Assembly (NCBI GenBank): GCA_029260675.1
Contig: JAJDCV010000301.1
Location: 1-5,220 of the forward strand
Source of the DNA: Phycisphaeraceae bacterium
Lineage (GTDB): Bacteria > Planctomycetota > Phycisphaerae > Phycisphaerales > Phycisphaeraceae
Length of the DNA stretch: 5,220 nt
Direction: 5' to 3'
Every line of letters begins with the position of its first letter. The stretch's first letter is position 1. Under the pieces are notes generated by a model, which saw only the letters and a list, made by a program, of their open reading frames with translations, ran no database searches and was not told where the DNA came from. Positions 1 to 5,220 of the stretch are shown piece by piece. The translations under genes and the position numbers were made by a program.

Positions 1-1935
1 TTCGAGTTCCTCGACGGTCTTGGCCTTGGCGATGTGGTAGTCCGCCAGCCAGAGCGTGCAGATGAACCAGGGGTTTCCCGGGACGTTTTTTACGTCGTTG
101 CTGACCTGGTGGTAGTAGTCGTTTTCGTAGCGTGCGACCCCGCCGACGCCGGTCTTGATCCAGAGTTCACGTTCGATGGCACCCATCGTGGCGGTGACGC
201 GGGGGTCGTCCGGGGCGAGCAAATCCATCGCCCAGATAGCGTACATGGAGCTATCCAGCACCTCGTCGGGCTCGTGCAGGACGTCGTGCTGTCCGACATC
301 GAAACCGTCGGGGCAGTCGGCGGGCTCGGGGGTTCGTCCGGCCATGACCTGGGCCAGAAGCTGGGCGGTGCGGTCGGGGTCCGAGGGGGTGATCCGCCGC
401 AGGAAGCGGCCGTGCTTTTCTGACCAGAAGTGTTGACAGAAGGCGTCTTTGACCTCTTGTGCGGCCTGGGCGTAGGCGGTGGACCGTGCGGTGTCGCCGA
501 AGCACACGGCGAACTGCCAGGCGGCCTTGAGCCCGGCGTAGACGGTCGCCACGGTGAACGCATGGATGCCCCAGCGTTCCTCCCAGAGGTCGTAGCTGGG
601 CAGGGGCAGGTGGGTTTCTGGATCACGGTACTTGACCATGAAGTCGGCGGCCTTCTGGACGACATCGACCCAGAGCGGCCTGACGAATTCGATATCCCGG
701 TAGCGGACGTAGTGACGCCAGAGCGACCAGACGACCAGGGCGGTCTCGTCTTCCTGGATCGGCAGTTGCGGTCGGCCGTCGGCGACCCAGGGGTGCCAGC
801 TGGATGCGGGCGAGCCGTCGGGGTTGTACTTGTGCAGGAACATCCCGGTGTCGGTCAACGCCTTGGAACAGAAGCTGAAGAACGAGCGTGCGACGTCGGG
901 GAACCCTGCGGCGTCCAGTGAGTCGGCGACGAACGCGCCGTCGCGTGGCCAGAGGTAGGAGTAGGTGTCGCGGGAGAACTGGAGGATGTCCGAGTCGTTG
1001 GCGGCGATGATGGCGCCGCCGTTGTCGATCTGCGTGCGGACGATAAGCAGGGAGCGTTTGTATAGCTCGGTAACCTGCTCGGGGAGCTTGCCGACCTCGG
1101 CTCGGTCGAAGTCGCTGCGAGAGGCCGCCAGCCAGAGCCGCCAGTAGGCGTTGGTGCGGTCGATCACGCCCTGTGGCCCGACGCGGTGGAGGAACCGGTG
1201 GACCTCCTGCATGTCCTTGTACTTCTTGCCGCAACCAATGACCATGTAGACGGTCCTGGATTCGCCGGGATCGAGGTTGACGTGGGTGAGCATGGTGGAG
1301 TCGACCGCGCCCTGTGCGATGGGGTTGTTGCCTAGTTCGCCGTCCTCGGCGTCGCGCCAGGTGCCCTCGGCGCCGTGGAAGCCGGCGTTGCCGGTGGCGT
1401 ACTGGTCGATCTGGTGCTGGGTGCCCTGGTAGAAGCTGGCGAGGATGTAGCGTTTTTTGCGGTAGTGGATCAGGCTCTTGAGCTTGGGGTCGTAGTAGGC
1501 GGTGTCGCCGATGCGTGTGCCATACATGTAGAAGTCGTGGTGGTGGACCAGTCGGACCTGCTTGGGTTGGTCGGTGAGGTTGCGGACCTGGATCCGCCGG
1601 ACGTGGACGGGGCGGTGGAAGTCGACGACGTCCCGGCAGATCAGCTCGATCTCAAGCCGGGCATGGCGGAGCGTGACGTCGGTGCAGAGGGTGTCCGGGA
1701 CGTATCTGCTTTGGATTTCCCAGCCGGGGTCGTCGGTCCAGACCATGCGTTGACGGAGGCGGTCGTGCTTGGCTTGGGGGTCGTCGGAGAGCTCGGCCCA
1801 GACGCCGAAACGGCAGGGGTCGCCGCCGGCGTGGTTCTCCTGGCCGACGTGGGGGTAGTACAGGTCGCGGATGCGGTAGCGCTCGTCGAAGGTGACGAGC
1901 ATCTGCCCGTTGCCGACGGGGATATCACGGGGCAT
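1..1935 (-). CDS. Glycoside hydrolase family 15 (glucoamylase-like) protein, C-terminus beyond window
   Basis: Likely hydrolyses alpha-glucosidic bonds from the non-reducing end of glucans or oligosaccharides, releasing glucose. The reading frame is open for 645 codons from the ATG at 1935-1933 to the left edge. Residues 1-270 resemble the N-terminal beta-sandwich of prokaryotic GH15 enzymes (VGNGQMLVTFD at 7-17, RDLYYPHVGQENH at 23-35, GVW at 44-46). Residues 285-645 match the (alpha/alpha)6 barrel: LWPRDGAF at 328-335 (R331 and D332 fit the substrate-binding Arg-Asp of fungal glucoamylase), QEDETAL at 394-400, YDLWEER at 448-454, RYENDYYH at 602-609 and NPWFICTLWLA at 621-631. By comparison with Aspergillus Glu179, E452 is the probable general acid. 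The general base should lie in the missing C-terminus. No signal peptide is visible, so the enzyme is probably cytoplasmic and acts on glycogen, maltodextrin or a similar glucan. Family is confident. Substrate is not, since GH15 also includes trehalases, glucodextranases and isomaltose-acting enzymes. Confidence 0.9.
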   Translation of the reverse strand, partial: MPRDIPVGNGQMLVTFDERYRIRDLYYPHVGQENHAGGDPCRFGVWAELSDDPQAKHDRLRQRMVWTDDPGWEIQSRYVPDTLCTDVTLRHARLEIELICRDVVDFHRPVHVRRIQVRNLTDQPKQVRLVHHHDFYMYGTRIGDTAYYDPKLKSLIHYRKKRYILASFYQGTQHQIDQYATGNAGFHGAEGTWRDAEDGELGNNPIAQGAVDSTMLTHVNLDPGESRTVYMVIGCGKKYKDMQEVHRFLHRVGPQGVIDRTNAYWRLWLAASRSDFDRAEVGKLPEQVTELYKRSLLIVRTQIDNGGAIIAANDSDILQFSRDTYSYLWPRDGAFVADSLDAAGFPDVARSFFSFCSKALTDTGMFLHKYNPDGSPASSWHPWVADGRPQLPIQEDETALVVWSLWRHYVRYRDIEFVRPLWVDVVQKAADFMVKYRDPETHLPLPSYDLWEERWGIHAFTVATVYAGLKAAWQFAVCFGDTARSTAYAQAAQEVKDAFCQHFWSEKHGRFLRRITPSDPDRTAQLLAQVMAGRTPEPADCPDGFDVGQHDVLHEPDEVLDSSMYAIWAMDLLAPDDPRVTATMGAIERELWIKTGVGGVARYENDYYHQVSNDVKNVPGNPWFICTLWLADYHIAKAKTVEELE

Positions 1936-1939
1936 GGTC

Positions 1940-1946
1940 CCTCCTT
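1940..1946 (-). promoter_or_regulatory. Shine-Dalgarno site of the GH15 gene
   Basis: The minus strand reads AAGGAGG followed by four bases (GACC) and then ATG. This is a near-perfect anti-16S match with slightly short spacing. It is the strongest ribosome binding site in the window and fixes the GH15 start at 1935. The family-typical N-terminal motif VGNGQ begins only seven residues into the protein. Confidence 0.85.
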
Positions 1947-2033
1947 GGTGCAGCCACGTCCGGGCGGCGGGGATACGGTTTCATCGGCCAACGGGCGGTT
2001 GCTCCAGCATCCCAGGCCCGAGCCAGGATACAG

Positions 2034-2061
2034 AGTGTACGGCGAGGCGTTGGAAGCTCAA
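2034..2061 (-). promoter_or_regulatory. Candidate sigma-70-type promoter for the GH15 gene
   Basis: On the minus strand, TTGAGC (2061-2056) is followed after 16 bases by TACACT (2039-2034). Each hexamer matches four of six consensus positions. Transcription would start near 2027, giving a leader of about 90 nt before the ATG. The -35 hexamer directly abuts the proposed nuoG -35 on the other strand, so the two promoters would be back to back and could compete for RNA polymerase. Assigned by eye. Matches of this quality occur by chance. Confidence 0.3.
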
Positions 2062-2078
2062 GCCGGTTGTGATACGAT
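2050..2078 (+). promoter_or_regulatory. Candidate extended -10 promoter for nuoG
   Basis: TTGGAA (2050-2055) and TACGAT (2073-2078) are separated by 17 bases, and a TG sits one base before the -10 (2070-2071), forming an extended -10 element. Each hexamer matches four of six consensus positions. Transcription would begin near 2085, leaving a leader of about 60 nt. That leader contains the right inverted-repeat arm and two direct copies of GGGCCT (2095-2100 and 2104-2109). Visual assignment only. Confidence 0.4.
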
Positions 2079-2146
2079 CCGCCGCAACCATGCCGGGCCT
2101 ATCGGGCCTGGGTCGGCCTGATCAGTGAAGACGCGGAAACACCACG

Positions 2147-3778
2147 ATGCCCCAGATCACCATTGACGGCAAGCCCTGCGAGTTTGAGGGCAAGAAGACC
2201 ATCCTCGAGGTCGCCTTGGACCACGGGATCGAGGTGCCGCATTATTGTTACCACCCGGGGATGAGCGTGGTCGCCAGTTGCCGGATCTGTATGGCCGAGG
2301 TCGAGGCCCCCAACCCGCGAAACGACAACAGGCTGGAGATGATCCCCAAGCTGATGCCGACCTGCCAGACCCCGGCCGGCGACGGGCAGGTCGTGCACAC
2401 TAAGAGCCCCAAGTCCGTCGCCAACCAGAAATCGGTGATGGAGTTCCTGCTGATCAACCACCCGTTGGATTGCCCGGTCTGCGACCAGGCCGGTGAGTGC
2501 TACCTGCAGGACTACAGCTATAAGTACGGGCGGAGCGAGTCGCGTTTCGACGAGGCCAAGATCAAGCAGCCTAAGAAAGACATCGGGCCGAATGTGCTGC
2601 TGTACTCGGACCGGTGCATCATGTGTACCCGTTGTGTGCGGTTCACCAAGGAGGTCGCGGGCACCGGGGAGATCGGGATCTTCGGCCGGGGATCCAGCGA
2701 ACAGATCGACGTCTTCCCGGGTAAGCCGCTTGATAACGAGCTATCCGGCAACGTCGTGGACATCTGCCCGGTCGGGGCGCTGCTCGACAAGGACTTCCTG
2801 ATGTCGATGCGTGTCTGGAACCTTGAGAAGACCCCCGGCATCGACGGGATCACCGCGTCGGGGGACAACCTTTCGATCGAGCACAACGACGGGAAGGTCT
2901 ACCGGGTCAAGCCGCGCACGAACATGGATGTGAATCAGTGGTGGACCAGCGACGAGATCCGATTCGGATGGAAGTTTGTCCATAGCGAGGACCGCCACCG
3001 CAGCCCGTTGGTTCTGGTCGACGGTCAATCCAAGGAACGCGACTGGAACCAGGCTTACGAGGCTGTTCAGGCCGGGCTCACCACCGTGTTGGAATCGCGG
3101 GGCACCGGTTCGCTGGCGGTGATGGTCAGCCCGATGCTGTCCTGCGAAGAGGCGTACCTGCTTGGCAAGCTGATCATCGGGCTGGACGGCGAGGCGGTGA
3201 TCGGCGTCGGGCCGGTGCCGGTCAGCGGTCAGGACAAGACCTTCCCCGGCGGGTACACGGTCTGTGCCGAGAAGGCGCCCAACGCACGCGGGGTCCGTCG
3301 GGCGCTGGGGCAGCTGACCGAATCCGTGCTGGAATACGGGCAGTTCCTCACGGCCATAGAGGATGAGCGCACCGCGGCCGTGGTGCTGACCGGGAACTAC
3401 CCCAGCGCCTGGGTCACGCCCGAGCTGGCCAAGGCGGTCAACGGCAAGTTCAAGGTGCTGATCGACACGCTGCCCAACAGTCTGACGGACAGCGCCGATG
3501 TGCTGCTGCCCGGGGCCGCGTTCGTCGAGAAGTCCGGCACGTTTGAGAACCACCAAAGCCGGCTGCAGAGCTTCGGCCAGGCGATCCAGCCGATCGAGTT
3601 TTCCCGGTCAGAAGGGCAGATCGCTTTGGACCTGATCGCCCGTATGGGATTGGGTGAATCCAGACGCTACGACGCGCAGCAGACACGCATCGAGATGGGC
3701 GACGCCTTCGTCACCCACGTGCATCACCCCAGCGCCGAGTCACGCAAGGCCTGCGACATGCAGGTCGTCGAGCTCTGA
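2147..3778 (+). CDS. nuoG: NADH-quinone oxidoreductase subunit G (complex I iron-sulfur subunit), compact form
   Basis: Iron-sulfur subunit of the peripheral arm of respiratory complex I. It passes electrons from the NuoF flavin site towards NuoB and quinone, on the cytoplasmic side of the membrane. Residues 1-80 form a plant-type ferredoxin domain with [2Fe-2S] ligands C34, C45, C48 and C73. H105, C109, C112 and C118 (Hx3Cx2Cx5C) bind the N3 [4Fe-4S] cluster. C157, C160, C163 and C207 bind N4. Residues 218-480 form a reduced molybdopterin-oxidoreductase-like domain, ending in the conserved DVLLPGAAFVEKSGTFEN stretch (451-468). At 543 residues it is much shorter than E. coli NuoG (about 900) or the mitochondrial 75-kDa subunit (about 700), and the cysteines for cluster N7 are absent. 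The start is bounded by an in-frame TGA at 2126-2128. The Shine-Dalgarno is weak (GGA at 2135-2137). No nuo gene flanks it. A NuoG-like subunit of a hydrogenase or formate dehydrogenase is less likely, because those usually keep additional ferredoxin cysteine motifs. Confidence 0.93.
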   Translation: MPQITIDGKPCEFEGKKTILEVALDHGIEVPHYCYHPGMSVVASCRICMAEVEAPNPRNDNRLEMIPKLMPTCQTPAGDGQVVHTKSPKSVANQKSVMEFLLINHPLDCPVCDQAGECYLQDYSYKYGRSESRFDEAKIKQPKKDIGPNVLLYSDRCIMCTRCVRFTKEVAGTGEIGIFGRGSSEQIDVFPGKPLDNELSGNVVDICPVGALLDKDFLMSMRVWNLEKTPGIDGITASGDNLSIEHNDGKVYRVKPRTNMDVNQWWTSDEIRFGWKFVHSEDRHRSPLVLVDGQSKERDWNQAYEAVQAGLTTVLESRGTGSLAVMVSPMLSCEEAYLLGKLIIGLDGEAVIGVGPVPVSGQDKTFPGGYTVCAEKAPNARGVRRALGQLTESVLEYGQFLTAIEDERTAAVVLTGNYPSAWVTPELAKAVNGKFKVLIDTLPNSLTDSADVLLPGAAFVEKSGTFENHQSRLQSFGQAIQPIEFSRSEGQIALDLIARMGLGESRRYDAQQTRIEMGDAFVTHVHHPSAESRKACDMQVVEL

Positions 3779-3806
3779 CACACTTTGACTAATCTTCAAC
3801 ATCCCC

Positions 3807-3842
3807 AAACAACAACAAAGCCCACGGGTTGAATCCGTGGGC
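3807..3842 (-). terminator. Rho-independent terminator for the lipoprotein gene
   Basis: GCCCACGG (3820-3827) and CCGTGGGC (3835-3842) form a perfect 8-bp GC-rich stem with a 7-base loop. On the minus strand the hairpin is followed by TTTGTTGTTGTTT (3819-3807), a U-rich tail with 10 of 13 T. It lies about 48 bp past the stop of the minus-strand lipoprotein gene. On the plus strand the stem has no T tract after it, so any role in ending nuoG transcripts is weaker, though the hairpin sits 41 bp beyond that stop codon. Confidence 0.75.
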
Positions 3843-3889
3843 GGTCAGTGTGGGTGTGGACCCGTCAGCACGTTATGGATTTAACACGG

Positions 3890-4147
3890 TCACTCGGCCG
3901 AGGCGTCGGTCTCGACGAACACCAGCGTATCGAACCCGGGCGCGGCGGGCATCGGAGGCAGCTTGGCGGCGAGGCGGTCTTCGCTGGAGGCGTCGGCGAC
4001 CGTGTCGGCTTCCACGCCCAAGGCCAGGTCGGCCTGCACGTAGGAATAGGACGGGGCGATCACCACGTGCGGGTTACGCGCGGAACTGCAACCGGCCAAG
4101 CCGGTCGCCACGCCCAACAGCCATACTCCGCACAAATACTTCCGCAT
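3890..4147 (-). CDS. Small putative lipoprotein of unknown function (85 aa)
   Basis: The N-terminus is a clear type II signal peptide: positively charged MRKY, a hydrophobic stretch (residues 5-18), and the lipobox LAGC ending at C20. Signal peptidase II would cleave before C20, leaving a 66-residue lipid-anchored protein. The following serines (S21, S22) lack the Asp+2 inner-membrane signal known from E. coli, so outer-membrane placement is possible. The mature part is rich in Ala, Val and Asp, acidic, with a Pro-rich patch (LPPMPAAP, 63-70) and no domain I recognise. Coding is supported by strongly GC-biased third positions, an AGGGG ribosome binding site, and an in-frame TGA immediately before the ATG that leaves no upstream start. 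It is convergent with nuoG and divergent from the MBL hydrolase gene. Function is unknown. Confidence 0.75.
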   Translation of the reverse strand: MRKYLCGVWLLGVATGLAGCSSARNPHVVIAPSYSYVQADLALGVEADTVADASSEDRLAAKLPPMPAAPGFDTLVFVETDASAE

Positions 4148-4153
4148 TCAATA

Positions 4154-4158
4154 CCCCT
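4154..4158 (-). promoter_or_regulatory. Shine-Dalgarno site of the lipoprotein gene
   Basis: The minus strand reads AGGGG, six bases (TATTGA), then ATG at 4147-4145. Spacing is near optimal. The spacer ends in an in-frame TGA (4150-4148), which confirms this as the first possible start codon of the frame. Confidence 0.6.
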
Positions 4159-4406
4159 GTGGTTCAGTTACGGCCATCCCGCTCGGCATCCACCCCCATG
4201 GATCGCTTTTCGGTCCCGTATCGATGCGTTACGCCGGTTGAGGTGACCGGGTTCCACCGATATCCGCCACGATGGGTAATCGGACCTGTTACAAGCATCC
4301 AATACACCCTGTCGGCTTCCTAATAATAATCGGTTGACCAAGGTCTCACTTCAGGCGAGGATGCTGATTGTAGGGATAATTCCGGTTTTAGCAAGCGAAA
4401 GCACGG
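4159..4406. other. Divergent intergenic region between lipoprotein and MBL hydrolase genes
   Basis: About 250 bases with no credible gene. It must hold the promoters of both flanking genes. The part around 4310-4400 is more AT-rich than the rest of the window (for example TAATAATAAT at 4321-4330). I see no well-spaced -35/-10 pair for the minus-strand lipoprotein gene, no tRNA, no riboswitch fold I recognise and no terminator. A plus-strand frame crosses part of it but looks like an Arg/Pro-rich shadow. Confidence 0.6.
4375..4380 (+). promoter_or_regulatory. Possible -10 element for the MBL hydrolase gene
   Basis: GATAAT matches five of six positions of the sigma-70 -10 hexamer and lies 26 bases before the proposed ATG, in the most AT-rich part of the intergenic region. 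No good -35 is found at 16-18 bp; the best is TTCAGG with a 19-bp spacer. The eye-catching TTGACC at 4334-4339 is 35 bp away, too far to pair with it. A weak candidate only. Confidence 0.22.
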
Positions 4407-5220
4407 ATGTCCGATAAAGGCACAAACCAGCTACCGTTGTTCATCTCGCCACGCCAATCGTCCCTGATTTCCACGATGCGACACAGGCCCAACAGGCCTG
4501 CCGGTAAACCCAGTGGGGCTCTTGGGGTATGTGTATTAGGCAGCGGTAGCGGGGGGAACGCGACGGCTCTGAGGGTCGGAGAAACAGTGTTACTTATTGA
4601 TGCGGGGTTCGGGCCAAGAACGACCGATAAGCGGCTGAACCAGGCCGGGCTTTCATTGGCGAACCTCCATGCCGTCTGCCTGACCCACCTGGATCAGGAC
4701 CATTTCCGAAAGACCTGGCCTAACACACTGCTGAAATTCGGGATCCCGATTTACGTCCACGGCTGGCACTTTGCCGAGCTGATGCGCATCCCAGGCGGGG
4801 CGGAGCTGCGTGACGCGGGGCTGGCGCGCTCGTTCGAATCCAAGCCTTTCGAGCCCGTCCCCGGCATACACGCTTCGACCGTTCGGCTGCAACACGATAA
4901 ACAGGGCACGATCGGCTACCGCTTCGATACACAGGCCGGGAGTGTCGGGTACGCCACCGACCTGGGCCACGCGCCGTCGGCACTCATCCAGCACATGGCC
5001 GGCGTCGACCTGATGTGTATCGAATGCAACTACGACGAACACATGACCACCACCAGCCCGCGTCCGAGTTGGGTGAACCGCCGGAACATGTCCGACTCCG
5101 GGCACCTGTCCAACGAGCAGAGTTTCGAGGCGGTCCGAATGATCGCCGACGCCAGCCCCACCGGCCTGCCACGTGACGTCGTGCTGCTGCACCGATCCAG
5201 CCAGTGCAACCACCCGATGA
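4407..5220 (+). CDS. WalJ/YycJ-family metallo-beta-lactamase-fold hydrolase, 3' end beyond window
   Basis: Open for 271 codons to the right edge. The motif order matches Bacillus YycJ (WalJ): glycine-rich VLGSGSGGN at 43-51, LLIDAGFG at 62-69, the metal motif THLDQDH at 93-99, QHD at 162-164, YATDLGH at 182-188, a CIECNYDEHM segment at 204-213, then W222, NRRNMSDSGHLSN (224-236) and LLHRSSQCN (260-268). Likely metal ligands are H94, D96, D98, H99, H163, D185 and H262. The usual second His of HxHxDH is Asp here. The family is predicted to be cytoplasmic nuclease-type phosphoesterases; the substrate here is unknown. The ATG at 4407 is the first in frame after a TAG at 4389-4391 but has no clear Shine-Dalgarno, and it gives about 40 residues before the fold begins. 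M24 (4476) or a TTG at 4437 are alternatives. Perhaps 20-30 C-terminal residues are missing. Confidence 0.85.
   Translation, partial: MSDKGTNQLPLFISPRQSSLISTMRHRPNRPAGKPSGALGVCVLGSGSGGNATALRVGETVLLIDAGFGPRTTDKRLNQAGLSLANLHAVCLTHLDQDHFRKTWPNTLLKFGIPIYVHGWHFAELMRIPGGAELRDAGLARSFESKPFEPVPGIHASTVRLQHDKQGTIGYRFDTQAGSVGYATDLGHAPSALIQHMAGVDLMCIECNYDEHMTTTSPRPSWVNRRNMSDSGHLSNEQSFEAVRMIADASPTGLPRDVVLLHRSSQCNHPM

Larger units (their letters stand above)
2011..2112. repeat. 11-bp perfect inverted repeat flanking the divergent promoter region
   Basis: CCCAGGCCCGA at 2011-2021 is the exact reverse complement of TCGGGCCTGGG at 2102-2112, with 80 bp between the arms. The repeat centre (about 2061) nearly coincides with the junction of the two proposed -35 elements. 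Each arm would lie shortly downstream of one predicted start site. The arms could be paired operator sites for a regulator that bridges them, or a chance match in GC-rich DNA. No known regulator motif is recognised. Confidence 0.5.

Noticed and set aside
90..1234. Overlapping minus-strand frames (191 and 203 residues) in other phases of the GH15 region
   Set aside because: Ser/Pro/Arg-rich low-complexity translations with no motif. The correct phase is the uninterrupted 645-codon GH15 frame.
1375..2121. 248-residue plus-strand open frame opposite the GH15 gene
   Set aside because: Val/Asp/Gly-rich composition typical of the antisense of a GC-rich gene. It lies opposite a frame with full GH15 motifs and runs through the intergenic promoter region.
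2741..3556. 271-residue minus-strand frame opposite nuoG
   Set aside because: Antisense shadow. The plus strand carries conserved NuoG cysteine motifs throughout.
3829..4323. 164- and 132-residue plus-strand frames over the lipoprotein gene
   Set aside because: Arg/Pro-rich and motif-free, and the first one starts inside the terminator hairpin. The minus strand has a signal peptide, lipobox, ribosome binding site and GC-biased third positions.
4334..4339. TTGACC as a -35 element for the MBL gene
   Set aside because: No -10-like hexamer at 16-18 bp. The nearest good one (4375-4380) is 35 bp away.
4484..4500. CAGGCC-CAACA-GGCCTG hairpin as a terminator
   Set aside because: Only a 6-bp stem, no T tract on either strand, and it lies at the start of a coding frame.
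4832..4841. GTTCGAATCC, resembling a tRNA T-loop
   Set aside because: Flanks do not pair as a T stem, no anticodon arm or acceptor stem is present, and it lies within the MBL coding frame.
4653..5213. 186-residue minus-strand frame at the right end
   Set aside because: Opposite the WalJ-like frame, which shows ordered family motifs. The translation has no recognisable feature.

Overview
This is a GC-rich bacterial chromosomal window with four protein-coding genes and short intergenic regions between them. Codon third positions are mostly G or C. The organism cannot be named from this sequence alone. A compact NuoG, mostly weak ribosome binding sites, a small lipoprotein and a WalJ-like hydrolase with an aspartate-bearing metal motif suggest a planctomycete-type bacterium (perhaps Phycisphaerae), but this is a low-confidence inference.

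Layout. (1) Positions 1-1935, minus strand: a glycoside hydrolase family 15 (glucoamylase-like) gene. It is open for 645 codons and its C-terminal end lies beyond the left edge. (2) Positions 1936-2146: a divergent intergenic region with a candidate back-to-back promoter pair. The pair sits inside an 11-bp inverted repeat whose arms are 80 bp apart. (3) Positions 2147-3778, plus strand: a complete, short NuoG (iron-sulfur subunit of respiratory complex I), with no other nuo gene beside it. (4) Positions 3779-3889: a convergent intergenic region with a hairpin that reads as an intrinsic terminator on the minus strand. (5) Positions 3890-4147, minus strand: a small lipoprotein of unknown function. 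(6) Positions 4148-4406: a divergent intergenic region with little recognisable content. (7) Positions 4407 to the right edge, plus strand: a WalJ/YycJ-type metallo-beta-lactamase-fold hydrolase, cut by the window end.

How the genes relate. Each gene appears to be its own transcription unit, because neighbours alternate in strand. No operon links them. The only plausible functional coupling is between the cytoplasmic glucan hydrolase (glucose release) and NuoG (NADH oxidation), which share one 211-bp promoter region. Co-regulation there is inference.

I found no mobile element, CRISPR array, tRNA, rRNA or phage gene, and no clear sign of a new multi-gene system. The most unusual points are the aspartate in the MBL metal-binding motif, the solitary NuoG lacking the N7 cluster ligands, and the inverted repeat framing the divergent promoters.
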